Below are positions 7,415 to 15,780 of a stretch of 64,000 nucleotides of DNA, in pieces (position 1 is the stretch's first letter; each line of letters opens with the position of its first letter). Below the pieces are notes generated by a model. It was not told where the DNA came from. It saw only the letters and a list, made by a program, of their open reading frames with translations, and did not search any database. A program made the position numbers and the translations under genes. The stretch covers positions 17,777 through 81,776 of the forward strand of contig CAJJBR010000016.1 of the NCBI GenBank assembly GCA_905182475.1. Reading direction: 5' to 3'. This DNA is from Akkermansiaceae bacterium (GTDB taxonomy: Bacteria; Verrucomicrobiota; Verrucomicrobiia; Verrucomicrobiales; Akkermansiaceae).

Positions 7415-8194
7415 ATGGAAACGAATAACAGTAGAATCCGCATGATCAGATCATACGCGCTTTTGGCACTTCCGCTTCTTTCCCTTGTCTCCTGTGGGGT
7501 GACGTCTGGCGGTGGTGCCCCTGGGTTACCCCCACGCAAGGCTCCCCCGGATATCTTCGACAGCTATTATCCCGACCGGGATGCGAATATGGCGGACGGA
7601 TGGACGCGGGGAATGGATATGTCCGGCGTTTCTTTCAACGATACCCGGACAGCGACCCTCATCACCCCACGCCATGTTGTGATGGCGAAACACTACTCCC
7701 GCCCGGCAGGTGCTCCCGTTGTTTTTCACGACCGTGGCGGCAACCGCATCAAGCGAAAGATCATCGGCTTTGCCCCCGCTTCGGGGGATGTGATGGTTGC
7801 GCTGCTCGACGAGCCCGTCCCATCCAATTACCGCAGCTACCCTTTGCCGTCCACTTCCACAAATTCGGCCGCCATCATCGGCCGCCACGCCATCATCAGC
7901 GATCAGAACCGGAAACTGTTCGTCCACCTCGTCGCTGGCATCGAACGGGGGATCATCGGTTTCAAACAGGACGAAAGCGACACACACGGCTGGGGAAAAA
8001 ACCTTGTCGTAGGGGACAGTGGAAATCCTGCTTTCCTGATCGCCGGAAACCAGCTCGTTCTCGTAGAAACCCACACCAACGGCGGTTCCGGCTCCGGCCC
8101 ATACTATGGAGATCCGACAGTCCAGGCGAGCATCCGCGCTGCCGTCGCGAAGCTTGATGGGAGCTACCGCATTCATACCGTTATGGTCCGATAA
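7415..8194 (+). CDS. Lipoprotein with trypsin-like serine protease fold
   Basis: The product is 259 residues; an alternative start is ATG 7442. A lipoprotein signal is present (LLALPLLSLVSCG). The three catalytic positions of chymotrypsin-fold proteases can be placed in order: His in TPRHVVMAKHY (about 86-96), Asp in SGDVMVALLD (about 126-135) and Ser in VVGDSGNPAFL (about 200-210). The GDSGNP motif is close to the family GDSGGP, with Asn replacing the third Gly, so activity is likely but unproven. It would act on the outer face of a membrane, and no protein partner is visible nearby. Confidence 0.72.
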   Translation: METNNSRIRMIRSYALLALPLLSLVSCGVTSGGGAPGLPPRKAPPDIFDSYYPDRDANMADGWTRGMDMSGVSFNDTRTATLITPRHVVMAKHYSRPAGAPVVFHDRGGNRIKRKIIGFAPASGDVMVALLDEPVPSNYRSYPLPSTSTNSAAIIGRHAIISDQNRKLFVHLVAGIERGIIGFKQDESDTHGWGKNLVVGDSGNPAFLIAGNQLVLVETHTNGGSGSGPYYGDPTVQASIRAAVAKLDGSYRIHTVMVR

Positions 8195-8270
8195 GGCGGA
8201 AAGTTTTTTGTGGGAATCCGGGTAGGGATGGTGAAGACTCCTATGTCTTTTACCCTTTTAGAAAATTCCT

Positions 8271-9194
8271 ATGAAAGCATTGATTCCTGCATGTTTGGTT
8301 GGCTCTGTGGCGCTTTTCGCCGTCGCGTATAGTCCCGCCGATGAAAAACTCCCTGGTGGTGCTGTTGAAAAAATCGCTGAAGCACTTCCGAAAGAAGCGT
8401 ATGCGAAGTCGGAAAAACCCCGCAAGCTGCTGGTATTTTCCCGCACCAACGGCTTCCGCCACGCATCCATCGCCACTGGCAAGGTTGCCCTCTCGGAATT
8501 GGGTAAAAAAACCGGAGCCTATGAGGCAGTGATCAGTGAGGAACTTGTAAACTTCGAGAAGGGCAAGATCGGCGAGTTTGATGCGATCTGTTTCCTCAGT
8601 ACCACGCAGAACCCGTTTTCCCCTTTCAAGGATGAGCTTAAAAAAATGTCGGGCGATGAAAAAAAGGCTGCGAAAGAATACGAGATGCAGCTCAAGGAAA
8701 ACCTGATGGCCTTCGTCAAGGGCGGCGGCGGCTTCATCGGCATCCACGCGGCGACTGATACTTTCTACGAATGGGCGGAATACGGCGAGATGATCAACGG
8801 CTATTTCAACGGCCATCCCTGGGGTGCCGGAACCAAGGTCAACATCAAGGTGGAGCCCGGCCAGGAAGAGCACCCGCTTGCGGAAATGTTCGGCGGCGAG
8901 CGTCTTGAGTTTAAAGAAGAGATCTACACGTTCAAAGCTCCCTACGATTCGAAGAAAGTCCACATGCTGCTCCGTCTCGATCCCGAAAAATCCGCGGATG
9001 TGAAAGGGAAAAATCGCGAAGACAACGATTACGGCGTCTCATGGGCGAGGAATTGGGATGATGGAAAAGTCTTCTACTGCTCCATCGGCCACAACCATGA
9101 GATGTATTGGAATCCGAAAATTCTGAAACACTATCTCGCTGGCATCCAGTGGGCGATGGGCGACTACAAGGTCGATCTCGCCGAAGGTAAATAG
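8271..9194 (+). CDS. Secreted ThuA domain protein
   Basis: The 307-residue protein has an N-terminal signal sequence (MKALIPACLVGSVALFAVAYS). The ThuA fold, a class I glutamine amidotransferase-like domain, starts at RKLLVFSRTNGFRHASI (about 51-67) and continues with GGGFIGIHAATDTFYEW (about 155-171) and the end block SWARNWDDGKVFYCSIGHNHEMY (about 255-277). ThuA proteins are linked to sugar (trehalose/3-keto-sugar) metabolism and are abundant as exported proteins in Verrucomicrobiota and Planctomycetota; the exact reaction is unsettled. The window also holds two decayed DUF1080 genes, which often occur with ThuA. Confidence 0.88.
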   Translation: MKALIPACLVGSVALFAVAYSPADEKLPGGAVEKIAEALPKEAYAKSEKPRKLLVFSRTNGFRHASIATGKVALSELGKKTGAYEAVISEELVNFEKGKIGEFDAICFLSTTQNPFSPFKDELKKMSGDEKKAAKEYEMQLKENLMAFVKGGGGFIGIHAATDTFYEWAEYGEMINGYFNGHPWGAGTKVNIKVEPGQEEHPLAEMFGGERLEFKEEIYTFKAPYDSKKVHMLLRLDPEKSADVKGKNREDNDYGVSWARNWDDGKVFYCSIGHNHEMYWNPKILKHYLAGIQWAMGDYKVDLAEGK

Positions 9195-9212
9195 CATTCC
9201 AGCCTCTTCGCC

Positions 9213-9716
9213 ATGGACTTCATCTTAGACAATATTTACTGGCTGGTCATCGCTGCTGCGGGGATTGTGCAGTGGTGGAAATCGACCAAAGAGGCAAAAG
9301 CGGCCAAGGAGGAGGAGCGCGGTAATACCCGGGATTTTACTCCGGAAGAATTGGAGGGATTTTTTGAAGAGGTAGAGCAGGCGCATTCTCGGCCGGCCGT
9401 TCCACCACCACTTCCACAGGCAGCTCCAGCACCTGTGTTGAGACGCAGCGCATCGGAACCATCGCCTCTTGAATTTGATCCCTACGAAGGAATCTCCGGG
9501 GAACTGGATCGTCAGGCAAAGCTTGCGGAGCAGGTGAACCAACTCAAGCAGGCAAAGAGGCAGCGCCGCCGGGAGGAGGCTCCGACTGTGGCTTCGCGGA
9601 GAAAGAAACCTGTAGAGTCAACAGGTTCGTTGCGTGGCCGTTTGCAGAATCGTAGGGAACTCAGGCAGGCATTCGTCCTGAAAGAAATTTTGGAAAAGCC
9701 AATCGGGTTGCGCTAA
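9213..9716 (+). CDS. Membrane-anchored hypothetical protein with charged cytoplasmic tail
   Basis: The 167-residue product has one N-terminal transmembrane segment (FILDNIYWLVIAAAGIVQWW, about 3-22), followed by Lys/Glu-rich helix, a Pro-rich linker (PAVPPPLPQAAPAPVL, about 69-84), a Gln/Lys/Arg helix and a C-terminal RELRQAFVLKEILEKPIGLR motif. The C-terminal motif occurs in small Verrucomicrobiota proteins as I recall them, but no function is known. It lies 18 bases after the ThuA gene and 12 before the next methyltransferase, so it is probably in one operon. Confidence 0.65.
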   Translation: MDFILDNIYWLVIAAAGIVQWWKSTKEAKAAKEEERGNTRDFTPEELEGFFEEVEQAHSRPAVPPPLPQAAPAPVLRRSASEPSPLEFDPYEGISGELDRQAKLAEQVNQLKQAKRQRRREEAPTVASRRKKPVESTGSLRGRLQNRRELRQAFVLKEILEKPIGLR

Positions 9717-9728
9717 CTCTGCTTTTAC

Positions 9729-10934
9729 ATGGGCGGAGGATCGAAATCGAGGTTACGGGTGGCTCTTTTTCCGAGGGCTGAGACGGCCATTCGCTCTGGG
9801 CATCCGTGGGTCTATGCGGATAGTATCAAATCCCAGAACCGAGATGGCGAGACAGGGGAACTTGCGGTGATGTATGACAAGCGCGATCGCTTTCTGGCCG
9901 TAGGGATGTATGAAGCGGAGTCGCCGATCCGGATCCGGATACTCCACTGCGGGAAACCGGCGGCGTTGGATAGTGACTGGTGGCTTGGGAAGGCGCGCGC
10001 GTGTTTGGAAAGGCGTGCTGGAGCGGTGCTCAATGAAACAACGAACGGAGCGCGGGTTATTAACGGTGAGAGCGAAGGGTTTCCGGGACTGGTGGCGGAT
10101 CTCTACGCCGGGACTCTGGTGGTGAAAATCTATGCTGCCGGATGGCTGGCGAGGTGGGACGAAATTGAGGGGATTCTCCGGGAAGTATTTTCTCCGGGTT
10201 TCCTGGTGCTGCGGATGAGTCGGAATGTGGCGGCAAGAGCAGGGGAATGCGGACTGGAGGAAGGGTTCCGTGGAGCGGTTGGTGAGGAGGCTGTGGTATT
10301 TTTGGAAAATGGGATCAGTTTTGAATCCGCCGTTTTAAAAGGTCAGAAGACCGGGTTCTTTCTCGACCAGCGAGACAACCGCGCGCGGGTCGAGGAGCTG
10401 GCGGCGGGTCGCGATGTGCTGAACGTGTTCAGTTTTTCGGGAGGCTTTTCCCTTTACGCTGCCCGCGGAGGAGCACATTCGGTCACGGATGTGGATATCA
10501 GTGCCTACGCCTTGGAGAGCGCAGAACGGAACTTTTCTCTGAATGCGGATAACCCTGCGATTGCTTCCGCAAAACATTCCGGAGTGCAGGCGGATGCCTT
10601 CCGCTGGATGGACGAGGCGAGTGGCGAGTATGATCTTATTATCGTGGACCCTCCGACGCTCGCGAAACGTTCTTCGGAAAAGGAAGGAGCCTTGCGCGCA
10701 TATCGGCGGCTGAACTCTCGTGCGATTTCGATGCTGCGGCCGGGCGGGATCCTAGTGGCCGCCTCATGCTCCGCACACGTTTCGATAGATGATTTTTATC
10801 GCTTGGTGGAAGAAGGGGCGCAGGGTTCCCGCAGGCAATGGCGGGAGCTTTGGAGGAGCGCCCACGCACAGGATCATCCAGCGGATTTCCCCGAAGCGAA
10901 GTACCTCAAGGCATTGTGCCTGGAGGTAGGTTAG
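9729..10934 (+). CDS. RlmI-like 23S rRNA (cytosine-C5) methyltransferase
   Basis: The 401-residue product matches the RlmI/YccW layout. An N-terminal PUA domain (LFPRAETAIRSGHPWVYADSI, about 11-31) is followed by an EEHD-like linker and then the Rossmann methyltransferase. GQKTGFFLDQRDNR (about 204-217) is the family signature, with SAM loop NVFSFSGGFSLYAARGG (about 231-247), DVD (about 252), DPPTLAKRS (about 307-315) and the AASCSAHVS block (about 338-346). It modifies 23S rRNA in the cytoplasm. It is closely spaced with the preceding gene. Confidence 0.88.
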   Translation: MGGGSKSRLRVALFPRAETAIRSGHPWVYADSIKSQNRDGETGELAVMYDKRDRFLAVGMYEAESPIRIRILHCGKPAALDSDWWLGKARACLERRAGAVLNETTNGARVINGESEGFPGLVADLYAGTLVVKIYAAGWLARWDEIEGILREVFSPGFLVLRMSRNVAARAGECGLEEGFRGAVGEEAVVFLENGISFESAVLKGQKTGFFLDQRDNRARVEELAAGRDVLNVFSFSGGFSLYAARGGAHSVTDVDISAYALESAERNFSLNADNPAIASAKHSGVQADAFRWMDEASGEYDLIIVDPPTLAKRSSEKEGALRAYRRLNSRAISMLRPGGILVAASCSAHVSIDDFYRLVEEGAQGSRRQWRELWRSAHAQDHPADFPEAKYLKALCLEVG

Positions 10935-11024
10935 AGCGTTGCCTGGGAGCTGAGCCGCGTTCTCCAGCCTCTATCCGTTCTTCCCTCAGCGTTTCCTCAT
11001 GAACCAACCGATCAGAGCTCACGT

Positions 11025-11129
11025 ATGAACGAGAAATCATCCGCCACCTGGCAGATTCGCAACGAGGTTTATCCAATTACTCCTATCCCCCCGGGAAGCG
11101 GCGTGAAGATGGGTGGCGGGCAGAGTTGA
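11025..11129 (+). CDS. Possible 34-residue small protein
   Basis: ATG at 11025, stop TGA at 11127-11129. The sequence is hydrophilic with a Pro/Gly-rich end (YPITPIPPGSGVKMGGG). It ends 32 bases before the antitoxin gene at 11162, so it could be a leader peptide or nothing at all. Nothing else coding is visible in 10935-11161. Confidence 0.25.
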   Translation: MNEKSSATWQIRNEVYPITPIPPGSGVKMGGGQS

Positions 11130-11161
11130 CTTCCCACACGGCCTGGTTAATATGACTGGAA

Positions 11162-11413
11162 ATGAGAGCTATTTTAAGTCCTTTTTCTGCCAGTATTTCA
11201 GAGCTGAAAAAAAATCCCAGCCGACTTATCGAGGAAGCTAACGGAGAGACTGTTGCGATTCTCAACCACAACAAGCCGACAGCCTACCTGGTTCCTGCGG
11301 ATACCTTCGAGCGAATGAGCAATCTCCTGGAGGACATCGAACTTGGTCGTATCGTGGAGAAGCGGAAAAATCTCAAAGCAACTGCGGTAAGTGTCTCCTT
11401 AGATGAGTTATGA
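11162..11413 (+). CDS. Phd/YefM (StbD/RelB-type) antitoxin
   Basis: The 83-residue product belongs to the Phd/YefM antitoxin family: FSASISELKKNPSRLIEEANGETVAILNHNKPTAYLVP at about 8-46 covers the conserved DNA-binding N-terminal fold. The C-terminal helix (FERMSNLLEDIELGRIVEKR) should wrap the toxin. It overlaps the toxin gene by 11 bases, the common arrangement in which the pair is cotranscribed and the antitoxin represses its own promoter upstream of 11162. Confidence 0.9.
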   Translation: MRAILSPFSASISELKKNPSRLIEEANGETVAILNHNKPTAYLVPADTFERMSNLLEDIELGRIVEKRKNLKATAVSVSLDEL

Positions 11414-11690
11414 TCTGAAATTTTTGCCTCCGGCTCTTAAGGAATGGGAGAAGTTGGGCGACACCATCCGAGCCCAACTCAAGAAGAAACTCGCGCAGCG
11501 TTTGGAGAATCCGGTAGTTCCGGCGGATCGCCTCCATGGGTTTCCAAACCATTACAAAATCAAGCTCCGCAGTTCCGGTTACCGGATGGTGTATGAGGTC
11601 GCGGAGGGGGAGATCACGGTTTACGTCATCGCAGTGGGCAAACGTGATAACTCCGCAGTTTACAAGCAGGCACGAAGACGCGGACGTTGA
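11403..11690 (+). CDS. RelE/ParE-superfamily toxin
   Basis: The 95-residue toxin is of normal length. Family blocks: LKFLPPALKEWEKLG (about 5-19), LKKKLAQRLENP (about 26-37), YKIKLRSSGYRMVYEV (about 51-66) and ITVYVIAVGKRDNSAVYK (about 71-88). RelE-type toxins cleave mRNA at the ribosome; the basic residues and C-terminal Tyr/Lys needed for this are present. The module looks complete, in contrast to three other loci in this window. Confidence 0.9.
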   Translation: MSYDLKFLPPALKEWEKLGDTIRAQLKKKLAQRLENPVVPADRLHGFPNHYKIKLRSSGYRMVYEVAEGEITVYVIAVGKRDNSAVYKQARRRGR

Positions 11691-11693
11691 TAC

Positions 11694-12572
11694 TCAGGGC
11701 TTCCCCCCGAAATCCAGATACTTCGCGAGTCTCTCCAAGGTCTTTCCCCCGATGCCTTCGACTTTATCTAGATCGGCGAGTGCTTTGTAGGGGCGGCCTT
11801 CGATGATGCGGTTCGCGGTGACCACGCCAATACCGGGGATAGTCATCAATTCGTCTCGGGCGGCGGTGTTGATATTGATGGGCGGACCTGTAAATTCGCG
11901 TTTCGCCCCGGTGGCGAGATCCATTTCGGTATCTTCCGAGCGCTGCTCGCCGCGCTCGAAGGGAAGCTTATCCCAATCGGTTTTCGCCCATGCGCCCAGC
12001 CCGATCTTCGCGGCGCGGAGTTCGAGATCCTCAAGTTGCGCACGGTATTCCTTTCCGGACGTTCCTTGTGGAGTTTCCCTATACACGCCGAATGCCCGTG
12101 CCAGGCCTTTGGACACCAAGTTCGCGGAAAGATCGCTGCCATCGGATGTCTCGACGAATCCGTAGATCCGTTTGTGTTTGCCGTCCCCCCTTGCGTCGGA
12201 AAAGGCGGTGTGGACTGTGAAAGGGGTCGCAAGCAGTTTCGCGGTTTCCTCGGCTGCGAGGCCGCCCAAACCTTTTGCGAGCTTGATGGATTTTTGTGGG
12301 GAGCCACCAAATCCCGAGATTCCAAAATACCGCCGCTGTCCTCTCAGGCGCCGGGCATCCGAATTATCGGTAACATGGAATTCAATGCAGTCCGCTCCGT
12401 AAAGCCGGACGGTCATTTCTTCTCCGTCCTTGGTGCGGACTAGGAAGCTGTCGCCATCTGCCCACGGGGTCGGGATAAAACGGCAGTTTTCCAAGCTTTG
12501 CAGTGGTGTTGAAGCACCTTGGCAGAGGCCGGATATGACAAGCAGAAAGCAAAGGATAAACCGGATACTCAT
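11694..12572 (-). CDS. Secreted staphylococcal-nuclease-like protein with ComEA-type helix-hairpin-helix tail
   Basis: The 292-residue product has a signal peptide (MSIRFILCFLLVISGLCQGAS). The SNase-like domain spans about 30-195 (VRLYGADCIEFH, AAEETAKLLA, RIYGFVETSDG, NLVSKGLARAFG). The C-terminal 75 residues form a helix-hairpin-helix domain (ININTAARDELMTIPGIGVVTANRII, then GIGGKTLERLAKYLDF). SNase domains cut DNA or RNA and HhH domains bind DNA without sequence preference, so the protein is probably an exported or periplasmic nuclease acting on external DNA. Between the SNase strands there is an insert (DNSDARRLRGQRRYFG). Confidence 0.85.
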   Translation of the reverse strand: MSIRFILCFLLVISGLCQGASTPLQSLENCRFIPTPWADGDSFLVRTKDGEEMTVRLYGADCIEFHVTDNSDARRLRGQRRYFGISGFGGSPQKSIKLAKGLGGLAAEETAKLLATPFTVHTAFSDARGDGKHKRIYGFVETSDGSDLSANLVSKGLARAFGVYRETPQGTSGKEYRAQLEDLELRAAKIGLGAWAKTDWDKLPFERGEQRSEDTEMDLATGAKREFTGPPININTAARDELMTIPGIGVVTANRIIEGRPYKALADLDKVEGIGGKTLERLAKYLDFGGKP

Positions 12573-12694
12573 GGCCTTTTGGTAAAGTAATTACGGTAAC
12601 CGAGCAACCGTGATCGGACTCCCTCTGGAAGTTCCTTTTCAAAAGTCGGGGAATCTCTTGCCGATCCGGCAGACATCGGGATAATCCGAGCCAC

Positions 12695-13615
12695 ATGGCA
12701 TGGGCGGATCGAAGTATGGGGCCTGACTCGGGCAGAGGGAATTTTACCCGGATCACTCCTGTCGTGAAATGGCTGCTGATTTTCAATATCGGGATCTACG
12801 TGCTCGACCTAATACTCAAGGGCGACGATCTGGACGGGCCGCTCCGGACGTTCGGTGCATTTACAGTCCGCTCCGGGATGTCCGAGGGGCGGATCTGGGA
12901 GTTCTTCACGTTCCAGTTTCTTCATGGGAGTGTGGGGCACATCCTGATGAACTCAGTCGGTTTGTTTATCTTCGGGCCATGGCTGGAGAGGTGGTGGGGG
13001 GCGGAGAAATTCCTTGGGTTTTATCTCTTGAGCGGTGCAGGCGGTGCCCTGTTTTACGCACTTCTAATTTCCGTTGGTATCCTGCCGGACGAGGTGATCG
13101 GAGCAGTGGACAACACCGGTAATATGTTGATGGTTTCTGCAACGGTGGTTCCCTTGATTGGCGCATCCGCTGGGATTTATGGAATCCTTGCCGGGGTTGC
13201 GGTAATCGCCCCCTCCCTTGTGGTTACTCTACTGTTTCCGCCTATCTCGCTGACTATGAGGCAACTCGCTCTTGCCGCCATGGGTATTTCGATCTTGTTC
13301 ATCCTGTTCGGTATCGGGGGGAACGAAGGTGGAGAGGCCGGACACCTCGGTGGTGCACTTGCAGGATTTTTACTGATCCGTAGCTGGATCTGGTGGCAAA
13401 AATCTGAGCGCTCTCCCATGTCGGGATCGAAGCGTCGTGGCCCGCGAACTGATATTGAAGCGAAGATCAGACCCCGGACGATGGTGGATTTGAGCGGGGA
13501 ATCTGAGATTGATGCGATACTCGACAAAATCTCGAAAGACGGCTTTCAGAGTATCACGCAGGAGGAGCGGGATATACTTCTCCGCGCTTCGGAGAATAAT
13601 AATAAAGGGCAATGA
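12695..13615 (+). CDS. Rhomboid family intramembrane serine protease
   Basis: The 306-residue protein has six or seven hydrophobic segments. The motif HGSVGHILMN (about 77-86) in the second helix supplies the oxyanion His/Asn, the catalytic Ser is in IGASAGIYG (Ser about 158) and the catalytic His in AGHLGGALAG (about 217). A C-terminal cytoplasmic tail of about 75 residues follows. It cleaves single-span membrane proteins; substrates are unknown. The stop overlaps the mazG start (ATGA), indicating translational coupling. Confidence 0.9.
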   Translation: MAWADRSMGPDSGRGNFTRITPVVKWLLIFNIGIYVLDLILKGDDLDGPLRTFGAFTVRSGMSEGRIWEFFTFQFLHGSVGHILMNSVGLFIFGPWLERWWGAEKFLGFYLLSGAGGALFYALLISVGILPDEVIGAVDNTGNMLMVSATVVPLIGASAGIYGILAGVAVIAPSLVVTLLFPPISLTMRQLALAAMGISILFILFGIGGNEGGEAGHLGGALAGFLLIRSWIWWQKSERSPMSGSKRRGPRTDIEAKIRPRTMVDLSGESEIDAILDKISKDGFQSITQEERDILLRASENNNKGQ

Positions 13616-14418
13616 CGGACGAGGAAATGATCAACGGAACGGCTGCGGGAGCGCAGGTGGAGAGGCTGAAAGCGATCATGCATCGGCTGCGCGCCCCCGG
13701 CGGCTGCCCGTGGGATGCGGAACAGTCGCACGAATCCATCGTGCCGAACTTGATTGAGGAGGCATACGAGACCGTCGATGCAATCCAACGCGCGGATGAT
13801 ACGGACATGACCGAAGAACTCGGCGACCTCTTGCTCCAGGTTGTGTTTCATTGCGAGATCGCGGAGGAGCAAAAGCGCTTCGATCTCGAGGACGTTGCGC
13901 GTGGGATTTCCGAAAAGCTCGTTCGCCGCCATCCACATGTTTTCGCCACATCTTCCGCTGGTGACTCAGATGCGGTGCTTAAGCAATGGGATGAGATCAA
14001 GCGGAAGGAAAAGGGCGAGAAGGATGTGCCATATCTTCATGGCACGGGGAAAGGGTTACCGGCGCTGGTTCGTGCTTCGAAGCTTCAGAAGAAGGCGGCT
14101 AAGGTAGGTTTCGACTGGCCAATGGAAACCGGGGTTCTCTCAAAAATCCGGGAAGAGCTTTGTGAACTTCAGTCTGCAATCGACGCCCAGAAGATGGATG
14201 ACGTGGAAGAGGAACTTGGCGACCTGATGTTCTCTGTAGTCAACCTCGCCCGCTTCCGGAAAATCGATCCAGAGATTCTGATGGCGAAGGCGAACTCCAA
14301 ATTCGAACGCCGTTTCGGGGAGATGGAGAAACTTCTCAAGCAGGACGGAAAGTCGCTGGAAAAATCGAGCCTGGACGATATGGAAGAGGCATGGCTGGAA
14401 GCGAAGAGCCGGGAGTGA
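13612..14418 (+). CDS. mazG: Nucleoside triphosphate pyrophosphohydrolase MazG
   Basis: The 268-residue product has two MazG helical domains. The first (about 15-130) carries APGGCPWDAEQSHESIVPNLIEEAYETVDAI with the EExxE metal motif and EELGDLLLQVVFH. The second (about 160-250) carries EELCELQSAIDAQ and EEELGDLMFSVVNLARF. MazG hydrolyses canonical and aberrant NTPs in the cytoplasm, limiting misincorporation. Length and motif order are normal for the family. It overlaps the rhomboid gene by 4 bases. Confidence 0.95.
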   Translation: MTDEEMINGTAAGAQVERLKAIMHRLRAPGGCPWDAEQSHESIVPNLIEEAYETVDAIQRADDTDMTEELGDLLLQVVFHCEIAEEQKRFDLEDVARGISEKLVRRHPHVFATSSAGDSDAVLKQWDEIKRKEKGEKDVPYLHGTGKGLPALVRASKLQKKAAKVGFDWPMETGVLSKIREELCELQSAIDAQKMDDVEEELGDLMFSVVNLARFRKIDPEILMAKANSKFERRFGEMEKLLKQDGKSLEKSSLDDMEEAWLEAKSRE

Positions 14419-14427
14419 GCGTCGGTC

Positions 14428-15780
14428 TTAGTTCGCAAGAGTCGCGTTCTGGAGAGCGCGACTCCGAACCGGGATGAAAGCCAGTAACATGATCACAACC
14501 TGGCTGATGATAAATCCGGTGAGCCAGACGAAGGCCGCATCCGTAAAGCCGTAGTAGTGCAGGCCGATGCCGAGCATATTGGTACCGAACCATGACCAGC
14601 TGGTGACGATGTTTCCGAAAATAGCCATGACCATCATACCACGTTCTTTCACCATCCCGCCCCAGCGAGCGTGGAGGATGATCGCATTCCAGATCACGAT
14701 GAGCAGTGCTCCGTTTTCCTTCGGATCCCAGCCCCAGAAGCGCCCCCACGACTGATCCGCCCAGATCCCGCCGAGCACGGTGCCGACGAAGCTTGCAAGC
14801 GTGGCGAAACACAGGACGCCATAGACCATCCCGCGCAGGGAATTGACCGTTTCCTTCGGGATGGTTCCGAACAGCCGGCGGAAGATGAAAAAGATTGCGA
14901 TGGTTCCCGCTAGGAAGGTGGCGGAGTAGCCGAGGGTGATGACGACGACGTGGGTTGCCAGCCAGAAATTCGTATCCAGCACTGCCCGCATCATTTCCAA
15001 GGTATCCCCGGAGAGGGAAAGGTGATGGGCGATGAGCAGGGTTGCGAAACCGACGATGGCAGCGACTGCTGTTCCAATGGCGTTGCGGTAAAATAACTCG
15101 ATCACGGAATCGGGAAGTTTCCTCCAGCCGTCTTCGCCTTTCCCGGAGGGCACGGAAAAGGTCTCTGTGAATGAAGCCCACGCGCGCAAACCTGGCATCG
15201 CAGGAGAGGAAGAGTCCGCAAGACTTGCGAACTCTGTTTCCGCATTCACCAGTCCCGGGTGGCCGAGAGCGTGTTTCAGCTGGTTGTAGATTCCGAGGTT
15301 CCGGGTCAGCCGTATCAGAGCTTTTTCGTAAGGGGGCCGGGTTTGAGCTTCCTTTGCTCCAATCCTTCTCGCCTCCGGCTGGAGCGCTGGGAACGATGGT
15401 AGGATCTGGGTGTAGGAATAGGTTTTCTCTTCGCCCCTGGTAAGCCCGGTTAGGCCTAGAATTTCATCGTGATGGATGAGGAAAATTCTTCTATCGTCCG
15501 CGATCTCTGGTTTGTAGGCGAGTTCTGCAAGCCATGCAGCCGGGCTTTCCGGTACGTCGTCACCGGGGACTCGTTGTTTCCCGACGATGGCGAGCAGGGC
15601 GTTTCGAGCGAGGGAATCGAGTGGCTGGACACGCCCGTTGGAGACGACGGGGAGTGCGGCGAACTCTTTGAAATGGAAGCCTTTTTCCTTGGAGAGAGAG
15701 CGGAATACGGCACTGACAACAAAGAGCAGGCAGAGCGAGGGGATCAGCCACGCGAGAATTTTGCGGGGTAGTTTGATCAT
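14428..15780 (-). CDS. ccsA: Cytochrome c biogenesis protein CcsA (ResC-type, System II)
   Basis: The 450-residue integral membrane protein exports haem and attaches it to apocytochromes c together with ResB. The haem-handling WWD-type motif is clear: WADQSWGRFWGWDPKENGAL (about 349-368), followed by WNAIILHARW and WSWFGTNMLGIGLHYYG with the conserved His. The N-terminal 200 residues are an extended extracytoplasmic region, longer than in classical CcsA and reminiscent of CcsA proteins of Bacteroidota and Verrucomicrobiota. The start overlaps the resB stop by 4 bases. Confidence 0.9.
   Translation of the reverse strand: MIKLPRKILAWLIPSLCLLFVVSAVFRSLSKEKGFHFKEFAALPVVSNGRVQPLDSLARNALLAIVGKQRVPGDDVPESPAAWLAELAYKPEIADDRRIFLIHHDEILGLTGLTRGEEKTYSYTQILPSFPALQPEARRIGAKEAQTRPPYEKALIRLTRNLGIYNQLKHALGHPGLVNAETEFASLADSSSPAMPGLRAWASFTETFSVPSGKGEDGWRKLPDSVIELFYRNAIGTAVAAIVGFATLLIAHHLSLSGDTLEMMRAVLDTNFWLATHVVVITLGYSATFLAGTIAIFFIFRRLFGTIPKETVNSLRGMVYGVLCFATLASFVGTVLGGIWADQSWGRFWGWDPKENGALLIVIWNAIILHARWGGMVKERGMMVMAIFGNIVTSWSWFGTNMLGIGLHYYGFTDAAFVWLTGFIISQVVIMLLAFIPVRSRALQNATLAN

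Noticed and set aside
7526..8176. Minus-strand frame opposite the protease-like lipoprotein
   Set aside because: The plus strand has a signal peptide and catalytic motifs, while the minus frame has none.
8250..8963. 237-codon minus-strand frame opposite the ThuA gene
   Set aside because: Shadow frame; the plus strand carries a signal peptide and conserved ThuA blocks.
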